In this document: piece after piece, positions 8,017 through 16,595 of the stretch | Layout of the letters: the number at the start of each line of letters is the position of its first letter | Position numbering within the stretch: the first letter of the stretch is position 1 | DNA from: Paenibacillus arenosi | GTDB taxonomy: Bacteria > Bacillota > Bacilli > Paenibacillales > Paenibacillaceae | Direction: 5' to 3' | Length of the DNA stretch: 64,000 nucleotides | Assembly (NCBI RefSeq): GCF_014841135.1 | Contig: NZ_JACYTN010000002.1 | Location: 248,001 to 312,000 of the forward strand | Program-made: the position numbers and the translations under genes | The notes under the pieces: generated by a model | What the model was told of the DNA's origin: nothing | Databases searched by the model: none | Seen by the model: only the letters and a program-made list of their open reading frames with translations

Positions 8017-10509
8017 TTAAATAAACAAATTCAATCCTGCCTCTTCTGCATCTCCCAAATAAGTAGCGACACCACCTAGTTCAACACCATCGATAAGCTC
8101 TTGATGTTCAATACCCATCAGTTCCATGCTCATCGTACAAGCTACGAACTTGACTCCAAGCTGTTGTGCATTAAGAATCATCGTTTCCAGATCATCCACA
8201 TTGTTGCGTTTCATTACATTTTGAATCATTTTTGGACCAATGCCCGCAAAATTCATTTTCGATAAAGGAAGACTGTCCGCACTTTTGGGCATCATCATGC
8301 CAAACATTTTTCCAAACATATCTTTATCCGTTTGAGCAGCCGCTTTCTGTTTCAGCATATTTAAACCCCAGAACGTAAAGAACATCGTCACCTGTTTACC
8401 CATCACCGCCGCCCCAGTAGCGATAATGAAGCTGGCGATTGCTTTATCCAGATCGCCACTGAACACAACCAGTGTCGCATTATTTTTCTCAGCAGTTGGG
8501 CCAGCACTTGTTGCAAGCGTATTTGGATTTATTTCTTCTGAGTCAGGCCTGGGACATTGTCCTTTTTGCACATATACAACAAGCTCATGATTGACGTTCT
8601 CGGTACGCAGCATCGTATTTCCTGTCTTCTCCGTCCATTGCTTCACATCTGAAGCGAATCCTGGATCCGTTGCTTTAATTTCAATCACATCGCCTGTATC
8701 AGCACGTTCTACCGCCTGATATAACTGCACAATTGGACCAGGACATTGCAATCCTCTTGCATCAATCACTTGTTTCGGCGCAGTAGCCATAAAAGTTCCT
8801 TCCGAATTCGATCCAGATTGATTCGATTGATTAGCTTCTCTTTCTTTTTTCATATAACTATAGGTCTTGTATCCACCATCGACGTTAAACACTTTAAAAC
8901 CGTACTGCTCGAGCATTCTTGACGCAATATACCCTCGTAAGCCTACTTGACATGATACGTAAATCGGTTGATCTTTTGGCAAAGTAAGATGAGCTTGGCG
9001 CAAGTCATTCAACGGAATATTTGTAGAGCCCGGAATGTTCCCAGCTTGTACTTCCAATGGTTCGCGCACATCGATAAGTAGTGCTCCCGATCCAATCAAA
9101 CCGTCCACTTCGTGCCATTGAACTGTATCTACAAGCTCGTCCATCATATTCGATGCGATATAACCCAACATATTGACAGGGTCTTTAGCAGAAGAATACG
9201 GCGGTGCATAACACAACTCTAGATCAGCAAGATCATATACCGTTAGTCCACCACGAATCGCTGTTGCTAATACATCAATACGTTTATCCACACCATCCGC
9301 CCCGACACCTTGAGCACCTAGTATACGGCCATCTTCAGGCGAGAATAGGAGCTTCAAAGATATCGCCGCTGCGCCTGGATAATATCCAGCATGTGATACA
9401 GGATGCGTATGAACGACACGATATGGAATGGAAAGTCGTTTAAGCGTCTTTTCATTATTGCCTGTTGAAGCAACTGTGAGCTGAAATACTTTCGCAATAG
9501 AAGAACCGTAAGCACCCTCATATCGAGCTGGACGTCCTTGAATAATATCCGCTACAAGACGACCTTGGCGATTCGCCCCCCATGCAAGCGGTACATAAGT
9601 TGGCTGCCCGTTCACACGGTCTTTCACTTCAATAGCATCACCTAGTGCATAAATGGACGGATCACTGGTCTGTAACTGCTCATTTACACGAATTGCGCCA
9701 CGCTGTCCCAGCTCTAAGCCCGATTCTTTAGCAAGCTCGTTTTCTGGCTGTACACCGATTGCTAATACAATCATATCTGTGTCCACACGTCTACCACTTT
9801 CACAAATAACGGACTTCCCTTCGTTTTCAAACGCAGAGACACCTTCACCTAGCAGTAGTTCTACACCATTTGCACGCATATTTTGATGTACTATCGCAGC
9901 CATTTCCTCATCAATCGGGTTCATTACTTGATTGCCGCGTTCAATCATCGTTACTTCCAATCCACGCTCGCGCAAGTTTTCAGCCATCTCAACGCCGATA
10001 AAGCCACCGCCAATTACGACTGCTTTTTTAGGCTGTTGCTCATCCACATACGCTTTAATACGATCTGTGTCTGGAATATTTCGCAATGTAAACAACGCCT
10101 TTGTTTCTTCAATACCTGGAATATCCGGTCGAATTGGCTTCGCACCTGGTGACAAAATAAGAATGTCATACGGTTGATCATAAACGGTACCGTCTTGTAC
10201 ACGTCGTATTTGCAGCACTTTGCGATCACGGTCAATGCGCACCGCCTCACTCCAATTTCGAATATCCATTTGGAATCGCTCTGACATGCCTTTTACCGTC
10301 TGTACGAGCAATTTGCTGCGCTGCTGGATCGCACCTCCTATGTAATAAGGAAGTCCACAGTTAGCAAAAGAAATATGCTCACCGCGTTCCAACAATATAA
10401 TGTTGTCTTTCTCATTCAAACGGCGCAAGCGTGCTGCTGCTGATGCCCCTCCCGCTACTCCACCAACGATAACGATTGTACGTGCTTGATTACTTTGTGG
10501 CTGGTTCAT
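8017..10509 (-). CDS. Four-domain CoA-disulfide reductase/rhodanese/TusA/DsrE fusion
   Basis: An 830-residue cytoplasmic sulfur-trafficking enzyme. Residues 1-455 form an FAD/NAD(P)H pyridine-nucleotide-disulfide oxidoreductase with GGVAGGASAAARLRR and redox Cys51 (FANCGLPYY), as in CoA-disulfide reductases. Residues 460-555 form a rhodanese domain with Cys520 (CQVGLRG). Residues 578-650 form a TusA domain with Cys589 (CPGP). Residues 675-830 form a DsrE/DsrF-like domain with Cys791. All four cysteines are in place, so sulfane sulfur could be relayed within one chain. The chosen ATG at 10509 has GAGGGG eight bases upstream. It is the first gene of a two-gene operon with cstR and likely detoxifies or redistributes persulfides. 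No persulfide dioxygenase or sulfide:quinone reductase is adjacent. Confidence 0.93.
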   Translation of the reverse strand: MNQPQSNQARTIVIVGGVAGGASAAARLRRLNEKDNIILLERGEHISFANCGLPYYIGGAIQQRSKLLVQTVKGMSERFQMDIRNWSEAVRIDRDRKVLQIRRVQDGTVYDQPYDILILSPGAKPIRPDIPGIEETKALFTLRNIPDTDRIKAYVDEQQPKKAVVIGGGFIGVEMAENLRERGLEVTMIERGNQVMNPIDEEMAAIVHQNMRANGVELLLGEGVSAFENEGKSVICESGRRVDTDMIVLAIGVQPENELAKESGLELGQRGAIRVNEQLQTSDPSIYALGDAIEVKDRVNGQPTYVPLAWGANRQGRLVADIIQGRPARYEGAYGSSIAKVFQLTVASTGNNEKTLKRLSIPYRVVHTHPVSHAGYYPGAAAISLKLLFSPEDGRILGAQGVGADGVDKRIDVLATAIRGGLTVYDLADLELCYAPPYSSAKDPVNMLGYIASNMMDELVDTVQWHEVDGLIGSGALLIDVREPLEVQAGNIPGSTNIPLNDLRQAHLTLPKDQPIYVSCQVGLRGYIASRMLEQYGFKVFNVDGGYKTYSYMKKEREANQSNQSGSNSEGTFMATAPKQVIDARGLQCPGPIVQLYQAVERADTGDVIEIKATDPGFASDVKQWTEKTGNTMLRTENVNHELVVYVQKGQCPRPDSEEINPNTLATSAGPTAEKNNATLVVFSGDLDKAIASFIIATGAAVMGKQVTMFFTFWGLNMLKQKAAAQTDKDMFGKMFGMMMPKSADSLPLSKMNFAGIGPKMIQNVMKRNNVDDLETMILNAQQLGVKFVACTMSMELMGIEHQELIDGVELGGVATYLGDAEEAGLNLFI

Positions 10510-10540
10510 TCCAAAGTCCCCTCTCATTTAAACGAATCAT

Positions 10541-10556
10541 ATACCCACAGGGGTAT
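10541..10556 (-). promoter_or_regulatory. CstR/CsoR-type operator 1
   Basis: ATACCCACAGGGGTAT is a near-palindrome with the G-rich half-sites typical of CsoR/CstR operators. It lies 32 bases upstream of the fusion gene start and overlaps the likely core promoter (a TTGCAC on the minus strand sits just upstream). Confidence 0.78.
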
Positions 10557-10580
10557 GTATATGTGCAAAAAAATATCTAA

Positions 10581-10596
10581 ATACCTATAGGGGTAT
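10581..10596 (-). promoter_or_regulatory. CstR/CsoR-type operator 2
   Basis: ATACCTATAGGGGTAT differs from operator 1 only in its centre and lies exactly 40 bp (about four helical turns) away, on the same helix face. It lies between the fusion operon and nos and could influence either promoter. Confidence 0.76.
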
Positions 10597-10741
10597 CCTA
10601 ACACCATTCATAAGTCATGTCAATTCCTGCGATTTGTTACAGCCTGTTCACACACCATACACCGCATTTCCTCGAATTTGTGATACGCTTTGAACAAGAT
10701 AGTTAGACTAACCATGTACACGTACACAAGGAAGTGATTCC

Positions 10742-11860
10742 ATGAGCATCATTCAAACAAATCAGCTGCGTCCTGAGCTGCAATATGTATGGGAAGAAGC
10801 CCAATCTTTTGTAAGCAACAGTTACGCCGAGCTAGGACATTCAGCTGCTATTATACAGCGTCGTTTAGACAGTATCTTCGCAGAGCTTCACGAGAAAGGC
10901 ACTTATGCACATACGACAGAAGAACTTGAATATGGTGCAAAGTTAGCTTGGCGCAACAGCAATCGCTGTATTGGAAGACTATTTTGGCAGTCTTTGACTG
11001 TTTTTGATGCGCGGCATCTTCATACAACAGAGCAATATGTCGAGGCTATGCTTACACATATCCGCTATGCTACAAATGAAGGCCGTATTCGTCCCACTGT
11101 GACTATTTTCCGACCTACAGAGCCTGGCAAGCCTGCTCCGATGCGCATCTTAAATTATCAGCTTATTCGCTATGCTGGCTATAATACGACTACAGGCATA
11201 ATCGGTGATCCACACTCTGTTGGCTTAACGGAACAATGCGAACAGCTCGGATGGAAAGGCAAGCAAACGAACTTCGACCTCTTGCCGATCATGCTGCAAC
11301 AAGCAGGTGAACCTCCACAATGGTTCGAGCTCCCTGAGCAGGATATTAAACAAGTGAAACTGCGGCATCCATCCTACGCGTGGTTTGCTGATCTTGAATT
11401 GCAATGGTACGGCGTCCCTATTGTATCCAATATGCGACTAGAAATCGGAGGTATTTCATACGAAGTAGCCCCATTCAATGGCTGGTATATGGGAACCGAA
11501 ATTGGCGCGCGGAATCTCGCCGACACGGATAGATACAATATGCTGCCCGCAATTGCGGATCGAATGGGACTAGACATGTCATCACTCGCCACACTTTGGA
11601 AAGATCGAGCCTTGGTTGAGCTTAATGCCGCTGTACTACATTCCTTTAAAGAAGACGGTGTCAGTATTGTAGACCACCATACGGCAGCATTACAGTTCGC
11701 CCAGTTCGAGAAACGTGAGCAAGATCAAGGTCGAAATGTTACAGGAGACTGGACATGGCTCATTCCACCCGTGTCGCCAGCAACAACACATATTTTCCAT
11801 AAATCCTATGACGATACGTACAATCGTCCGAACTTCTTCTACATGGAAGAATCAAAATAG
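10742..11860 (+). CDS. nos: Nitric oxide synthase oxygenase (bacterial NOS)
   Basis: The 372-residue protein is the oxygenase-only bacterial form. It converts L-arginine to citrulline and NO using heme and a pterin, with electrons from unlinked flavodoxin-type reductases. The proximal heme ligand is Cys76 in AWRNSNRCIGRLFW. The substrate and heme-edge motif GWYMGTEIGARNLADTDRYN is complete, and the C-terminal pterin/dimer-interface region with HHTAALQF and GDWTWLIPP is present. No reductase domain follows. The ATG at 10742 has AAGGAAG upstream. It is monocistronic with its own terminator and divergent from the persulfide operon, sharing a 232-bp regulatory interval. In Bacillus, NO from this enzyme protects against oxidative stress and antibiotics. 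Confidence 0.96.
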   Translation: MSIIQTNQLRPELQYVWEEAQSFVSNSYAELGHSAAIIQRRLDSIFAELHEKGTYAHTTEELEYGAKLAWRNSNRCIGRLFWQSLTVFDARHLHTTEQYVEAMLTHIRYATNEGRIRPTVTIFRPTEPGKPAPMRILNYQLIRYAGYNTTTGIIGDPHSVGLTEQCEQLGWKGKQTNFDLLPIMLQQAGEPPQWFELPEQDIKQVKLRHPSYAWFADLELQWYGVPIVSNMRLEIGGISYEVAPFNGWYMGTEIGARNLADTDRYNMLPAIADRMGLDMSSLATLWKDRALVELNAAVLHSFKEDGVSIVDHHTAALQFAQFEKREQDQGRNVTGDWTWLIPPVSPATTHIFHKSYDDTYNRPNFFYMEESK

Positions 11861-11876
11861 GCAAATGAACCGTATC

Positions 11877-11926
11877 AGCTCCAACTTTGTGCTTGCGAAG
11901 CATTCGAAGTTGGAGCTTTTATTATA
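11877..11926 (+). terminator. Terminator of nos
   Basis: A perfect 11-base stem (AGCTCCAACTT with AAGTTGGAGCT) with a 19-base loop, followed by TTTTATTATA. Confidence 0.88.
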
Positions 11927-11990
11927 CAATCATAAGCTTGATAATCCTTCCACTATTTTCTAGAATAAAGAATGAAGGAGTGATTATATA

Positions 11991-12527
11991 TTGTTGATAA
12001 CATGGCAGCATCATGATTTTTCCTTGTTGGAATTGGATGATAGGCAGTTGGTAGACACCTGCTTCAACCCTCTCATTCAAGCATTCAAACAAGTACGGAT
12101 TCACAACGGAGATGAAGCAGCATTTTATGATGAACTAACGCGTGGACAGCAAGCATTGTTTATATTTCGAGTATATTATGACCACGCAATGGTTTCTCAG
12201 GAAGAGCTGTATTGGTGGAGTGCTTATTTTTATGCCCAGCCACGCAAATGGTCTGCGCTCAAGCGAGGAATCGAGTATTTACATGCCGAAGACGCATTCC
12301 AGCTTGTCACAGATATCGAACATCTGCTTGCAACTAGAGAATTTCCTCGACAGATAGACAATTTCACCATTACGATGAAAGATCTTGAATCTGATCCTCC
12401 TTTACTAACAGCCTTTGAACACTACTATACTAAGTTTCAGCAATTATCGGATGCTGCAATCCAACATGCAGCTCAATATATTCGCGGCAACTTAGACGAA
12501 TTTGTGCAACGTACATCAGATTCCTAA
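11991..12527 (+). CDS. Unrecognised 178-residue cytoplasmic protein
   Basis: I do not recognise the family. The product is soluble, helix-rich and acidic, with an aromatic core (FRVYYDHAMVSQEELYWWSAYFY, shown in part) and no signal peptide, membrane segment or metal-binding cluster. Translation probably begins at TTG 11991 or the next TTG, with AAGGAG ten to thirteen bases upstream. It has its own stretch between the nos terminator and a bidirectional terminator, so it is probably monocistronic. The clear ribosome site and downstream terminator support a real gene. Confidence 0.7.
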   Translation: MLITWQHHDFSLLELDDRQLVDTCFNPLIQAFKQVRIHNGDEAAFYDELTRGQQALFIFRVYYDHAMVSQEELYWWSAYFYAQPRKWSALKRGIEYLHAEDAFQLVTDIEHLLATREFPRQIDNFTITMKDLESDPPLLTAFEHYYTKFQQLSDAAIQHAAQYIRGNLDEFVQRTSDS

Positions 12528-12556
12528 TGCTTAAATATCACTTTGTTCATAACGAA

Positions 12557-12589
12557 AAGCGCCATGACCGTAGCATGGACATGGCGCTT
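12557..12589 (+). terminator. Bidirectional terminator between convergent genes
   Basis: AAGCGCCATG and CATGGCGCTT form a perfect ten-base stem with a 13-base loop. The plus strand continues TTGATTTC and the minus strand TTTTCG, so it can serve the unknown gene and the M32 peptidase gene. Confidence 0.75.
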
Positions 12590-12658
12590 GATTTCATTTG
12601 CGGTCTTTGTATCACATTGCGATTGCCCATTGTGACTCGATGAGTCAACTTCACAACA

Positions 12659-14167
12659 TTACAGCTTATAGATATCTTTCGTCTTAGCTGTCAAATAATC
12701 AACAAGATACTGCGGATTTAATGGCTCGCCTGTCATCTTCTCGATTATTTCTGCAGGCGTCAACAAAGAACCATATTGATACACATGCTCGGTAAACCAT
12801 TCTTTAATTGGCAGCAGATCGCCTGCTTCGATCTTCGCATCCACATCTGGCATTTCCTGACGTAGCGTATTCATCATTTGCGCGCCGTACATATTGCCAA
12901 GTGAGTAGGATGGGAAGTAACCCAATCCACCAAATGACCAGTGCACATCTTGCAGCACCCCTTCTCCATCATGAGATGGACGAATGCCTAAGTAGCTCTC
13001 ATACTTGCTGTTCCAAGCTTCTGGAAGCTCATCCACTGACAAGTTATCATTAATCAACATTTTCTCAAGTTCATAACGAATGATGATATGTATATTATAA
13101 GTAACCTCATCCGCTTCAATACGAATTAAAGAAGGTTCAACACGATTGATCGCACAGTAGAACTGCTCGACATCAACATTAGCTAGTTGTTCCGGATATC
13201 TGCGCTGTAGCTCACCATAGTAACGTTTCCAGAACTCACGGCTGCGTCCCACGATATTTTCCCACAAACGGGATTGAGACTCATGGATACCCATGGAGGT
13301 GCCTGTAGCCAATGAAGTACGAGCAAGATCCGAGCTGATGTTCTGCTCATACAAGGCGTGACCACCTTCATGCAAGGAACTAAACACCGCACTTGTCACA
13401 TCATTTTCCAAATATTTCGTCGTGATGCGAATATCCTGCGTATTGAGTCCGATCATAAATGGATGTGCGCTCTCATCCAGTCTGCCCGCTTCGAAATCAT
13501 ATCCAATCTCCCCAAGCAAATAGGAGCTGAAATCCTTCTGTATTTCGATGTCATAAGCTTCTTGTAGGAAGTTTGCATCTGGTTTGTTCGTTGATTGCTG
13601 CACTTCATGTACAAGCGGCACCAACTGATCTTTTAGTTGGCCAAAAATACTATCCAGCTGTGCTGTAGTCAAATTAGGCTCATACATATCAAGGAGCGTG
13701 TCATAGCGTGTATCTTTGACACCCCAGTAGTCGATGAACTGCTGTGTCATCGTAATAATATTTTGCAAATACGGCTTAAACAGTTCGAAGTCGCCTTTAT
13801 TCTTCGCCTCTTCCCAGACTGTCTCCGCTTTGGATGTTAGGACAACATATTCTTCATACAGCTTTGGCGGGATAAGCTTGCTGCGATTATATTCCCGGCG
13901 AGCGTCTTTCACCATCTTCTTCATCGGTGCATCTAGGGAATCAAACTGCGCTTCTAGTTGATCCAAGCAAGCACCCATCTCTTCCGAAACAGAGAGTTTG
14001 AAAACTTCAGATGAAATCTTACCGATTGCTTCTGAACGAAGCTCTGCACCTTTACGAGGCGCTCCTGTACGCAAATCCCAATGCATGAGTGAAACGGCCT
14101 CACTATATGCTTTCATCTTCGAAATGATATCCAAAAATTGCTGTTCAACTGTTGATAGCGTTGTCAT
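12659..14167 (-). CDS. Metallocarboxypeptidase, M32 (Taq carboxypeptidase) family
   Basis: A 502-residue cytoplasmic zinc carboxypeptidase of the usual M32 length. The HExxH motif is HEGGH (His266, Glu267, His270), followed by the conserved GIHESQSRLWEN stretch that supplies the third zinc ligand, and by SLIRIEADEVTYNLHI-like and IRPSHDGEGVLQDVHW family blocks. It trims amino acids from peptide C-termini. The start at 14167 is nine bases from GGGAG; longer frames upstream lack support. It is divergent from the HesB-like gene, with a large inverted repeat between them. Confidence 0.94.
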   Translation of the reverse strand: MTTLSTVEQQFLDIISKMKAYSEAVSLMHWDLRTGAPRKGAELRSEAIGKISSEVFKLSVSEEMGACLDQLEAQFDSLDAPMKKMVKDARREYNRSKLIPPKLYEEYVVLTSKAETVWEEAKNKGDFELFKPYLQNIITMTQQFIDYWGVKDTRYDTLLDMYEPNLTTAQLDSIFGQLKDQLVPLVHEVQQSTNKPDANFLQEAYDIEIQKDFSSYLLGEIGYDFEAGRLDESAHPFMIGLNTQDIRITTKYLENDVTSAVFSSLHEGGHALYEQNISSDLARTSLATGTSMGIHESQSRLWENIVGRSREFWKRYYGELQRRYPEQLANVDVEQFYCAINRVEPSLIRIEADEVTYNIHIIIRYELEKMLINDNLSVDELPEAWNSKYESYLGIRPSHDGEGVLQDVHWSFGGLGYFPSYSLGNMYGAQMMNTLRQEMPDVDAKIEAGDLLPIKEWFTEHVYQYGSLLTPAEIIEKMTGEPLNPQYLVDYLTAKTKDIYKL

Positions 14168-14267
14168 TTCCATCCACTCCCTGTTGTAATAGGCTACCTC
14201 TTGATGATACGCCCTACACCATATATAATCAACAAGCAAAAGGACAAGAACAACTTAATTTGTTCGT

Positions 14268-14308
14268 CTATGTAAGTGGGGAAATTCCATGCATACATAC
14301 TTACATAG
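14268..14308. repeat. 41-bp inverted-repeat element upstream of the HesB-like gene
   Basis: CTATGTAAGT (14268-14277) and ACTTACATAG (14299-14308) are perfect inverted ten-mers separated by 21 bp, with centres 31 bp apart. The right arm ends 33 bases before the start at 14342. Further out, AACAAC and GTTGTT also match as inverted repeats. It could be a two-site operator or a leader-RNA hairpin; no T-tract follows. Confidence 0.6.
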
Positions 14309-14341
14309 TTGTTGGATGATGTAGAAAGGAGCGTTGTCGCT

Positions 14342-14677
14342 ATGGACTTGCAATTTACTGAACTAGCGCTCCAAGCCATCATGAATCGCGGAGTCGATGA
14401 ACACGCAGTTATCAAGCTTGCTTATGATACCGAAGGCTGTGGTTGTGCAGTCAACGGTGTACCAGCCCTTTGGATTATGAACGAAGAAGACGTGGAATCC
14501 TTTGATGAGCTTATTAGCTCCAATGCACCGTGTCGAATTGTTATCCATCGTCAGCATGCTGTATTTTATGAAGATTACTTAACGCTAGATTTGACAGCTG
14601 ACAAGTCATTCCGCCTGTACGGCAGAGGACAAACCTATTCGAACCATGTACGCTGCGAGGACAAACGTCATCGCTGA
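14342..14677 (+). CDS. HesB/IscA-like protein (YqkB-like)
   Basis: A 111-residue protein of the HesB-like (Fe-S biogenesis fold) family, closest by pattern to Bacillus YqkB. It begins DLQFTELALQAIM, then has LAYDTEGCGCAVNGVPALW, which carries the CGC pair. The C-terminal CxC of true A-type carriers is missing, so iron-sulfur carrier activity is doubtful. The ATG at 14342 is preceded by AAAGGAG at proper spacing; an upstream frame extension has no ribosome site. It sits 18 bp upstream of the carbonic anhydrase gene and is likely cotranscribed with it. Confidence 0.82.
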   Translation: MDLQFTELALQAIMNRGVDEHAVIKLAYDTEGCGCAVNGVPALWIMNEEDVESFDELISSNAPCRIVIHRQHAVFYEDYLTLDLTADKSFRLYGRGQTYSNHVRCEDKRHR

Positions 14678-14695
14678 ATAAAAGGGGGAATTGAT

Positions 14696-15367
14696 TTGAC
14701 TAACCAACCACTTACTAACACATCTCAGGAATCATCTGCTACGAACTTAACCAGCATCTTGGCGTATAATGAGCAGTTCGTAAACCGACATGAGTATGAG
14801 CAGTATTTGACAGACAAGTTTCCTGACAAAAAAATGGTCATTTTCACATGTATGGATACTCGCTTAGTTGAGTTATTACCCAAAGCGATGAACCTACGTA
14901 ACGGTGATGTCAAAATCATTAAAAATGCAGGGGCTATCATTTCACAGCCATTCGGCTCTGTCGTGCGCAGTGTCCTCGTTGCTATTTATGAGTTAGAAGC
15001 AAACGAAGTTGTCGTAGTTGGACATTATGAGTGCGGCATGACAGGCTTAAATTCAGAACGTATCGTGGAAAAAGCGAAGCAGCGCGGTGTAGATGATCTC
15101 GTTCTGGACACACTTACAAATTCGGGAATCAAGCTTCATCACTGGCTGCGCGGCTTTGACAATGTGCAAGAAGGTGTGCTGAACAGTGTCCGCATTTTAC
15201 GCAACCATCCATTGCTTCCTTCTGATATTCCTGTACACGGAATGATTATTGATCCGACGACAGGCAAGTTGGATCTCGTTGCAGACGGATACGAATACTT
15301 AGAGCAGAAGGCCAAAGGAATCCAATCCAATCAAGGCTCGGATGACCAAACTTGCTCCACACGTTAA
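14696..15367 (+). CDS. Beta-carbonic anhydrase (YtiB-like)
   Basis: A 223-residue beta-class carbonic anhydrase interconverting CO2 and bicarbonate. Zinc ligands are visible: Cys52 and catalytic Asp54 in CMDTRL, then His111 and Cys114 in VGHYECGM. The INNAGA-equivalent is KNAGAIISQPFGSVVRS. The start is TTG at 14696 with AAAGGGGG upstream. The gene ends at a clear terminator, after which the Zur-box promoter region begins. Confidence 0.92.
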   Translation: MTNQPLTNTSQESSATNLTSILAYNEQFVNRHEYEQYLTDKFPDKKMVIFTCMDTRLVELLPKAMNLRNGDVKIIKNAGAIISQPFGSVVRSVLVAIYELEANEVVVVGHYECGMTGLNSERIVEKAKQRGVDDLVLDTLTNSGIKLHHWLRGFDNVQEGVLNSVRILRNHPLLPSDIPVHGMIIDPTTGKLDLVADGYEYLEQKAKGIQSNQGSDDQTCSTR

Positions 15368-15391
15368 TATATTGTACAAGCATGAACTGGT

Positions 15392-15416
15392 AAGGGGTTG
15401 TTCGCAGCCCCTTTTT
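15392..15416 (+). terminator. Terminator of the carbonic anhydrase gene
   Basis: GGGGTTG and CAGCCCC pair around TTCG and are followed by TTTTTC. Confidence 0.85.
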
Positions 15417-15429
15417 CTGGTAACCTTAA

Positions 15430-15444
15430 TCGTAATGATTACTT
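15430..15444 (+). promoter_or_regulatory. Zur-box-like operator
   Basis: TCGTAATGATTACTT matches the Bacillus Zur consensus TCGTAATnATTACGA at 13 of 15 positions. It lies 27 bases upstream of the YcgR-type permease gene, over its probable promoter. Confidence 0.72.
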
Positions 15445-15471
15445 TTAGTATCGAAAAGGAGGCCACACCGG

Positions 15472-16524
15472 TTGATATCATCTATTAAACGATCTGATGA
15501 CCCTGCTGCCCATCCTTCTCCTCGTTTACTGCAACTCCCTCTCCTGCTCCCATTACTACTATTGCTAACGCTAGTTGGTGTTCTGGCTGCACAGCCACTC
15601 GCATCAAATGCCGAGCTTTGGCGCACATTTACAACCGTATTCGTTAGTATTTTACTTGAAGCAATGCCGTTTCTGTTATTGGGCATCATTCTATCTTCGC
15701 TTGTTCATGTATTTATTGCCCCAGACTTCTTTCGTAATATGGCTGTTAAGTGGCCCCGACCAGTACTTGTTGTTTTCGCAGCTTTAGGCGGTATTCTGCT
15801 GCCTATTTGTGAATGTGGGATGATTCCTGTCGTGCGAAAATTTATGCAAAAAGGCCTTCCACCCGCAGCAGCCGTTACCTATATGTGCGCAGCGCCTATT
15901 TTAAATCCAATCGTATATGCTTCAACCGCCACCGCTTTCCCAAGTGCTCCTTGGATGGCAGTTGGACGTATGGCTGTAGCCTTTTTCGTCGTCCTAACCA
16001 TAGGTTGGATCGTGTCCATAATCGTGCATCGCCGCCATACTTTTTTGCTCATTCATCCGGAATCCTATCGTGAGACAAGCACTCATGCTAAAAATCAAAC
16101 CTACATACCACTCCCTAACAAATTAAGACATGCAGCCGATCATATGGGCAAAGAGTGGATGGAGACAACGGTATATTTAACGTTCGGCGCATGTATTACG
16201 GCCCTGTTTCAGACCTCATTTCCGCGCAGCCTAATAGTGGACGCGTCATGGATGAATCCTGCATTAGAACATATCGGGCTAATGACCCTTGCTTATTTAC
16301 TATCACTCTGTTCCACATCAGACGCCTTTATCGCCGCATCGTTTACAAGCATGCTTGCACCAGCTTCCTTACTTAGTTTTCTCGTATTTGGCCCCATGAT
16401 GGATCTAAAAACAACGCTCATGATGATGACCGTTTTTCGAAAACGCTTTATTTTATTGCTAGCTTGCTTGCTACTCCTTATCGTGCCATTGTTTGCAACT
16501 ATATTTATTTCTATCGTTTTGTAA
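15472..16524 (+). CDS. YcgR/YraQ-type permease (COG0701, DUF318)
   Basis: A 350-residue polytopic membrane protein with about eight segments. It carries the family signature LLPICECGMIPVVRKF and the second conserved stretch MCAAPILNPIVYAST; the CECG cysteines are intact. The family is a putative solute or metal-linked permease of unsettled substrate. The TTG start at 15472 follows GGAGG. It forms a two-gene operon with the YcgQ-type gene, as in Bacillus ycgR-ycgQ, and the Zur-like box upstream suggests induction under zinc limitation. Confidence 0.85.
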   Translation: MISSIKRSDDPAAHPSPRLLQLPLLLPLLLLLTLVGVLAAQPLASNAELWRTFTTVFVSILLEAMPFLLLGIILSSLVHVFIAPDFFRNMAVKWPRPVLVVFAALGGILLPICECGMIPVVRKFMQKGLPPAAAVTYMCAAPILNPIVYASTATAFPSAPWMAVGRMAVAFFVVLTIGWIVSIIVHRRHTFLLIHPESYRETSTHAKNQTYIPLPNKLRHAADHMGKEWMETTVYLTFGACITALFQTSFPRSLIVDASWMNPALEHIGLMTLAYLLSLCSTSDAFIAASFTSMLAPASLLSFLVFGPMMDLKTTLMMMTVFRKRFILLLACLLLLIVPLFATIFISIVL

Positions 16525-16595
16525 CATCCTGAACTATTTTCAACCAATATATGAATATTCTATTAATGAAAAGGAGTATAAAGGAGTGATAACGA

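Noticed and set aside
14342-14677. HesB-like gene as a true A-type iron-sulfur carrier
   Set aside because: Only the CGC pair is present; the C-terminal CxC ligand motif is absent.
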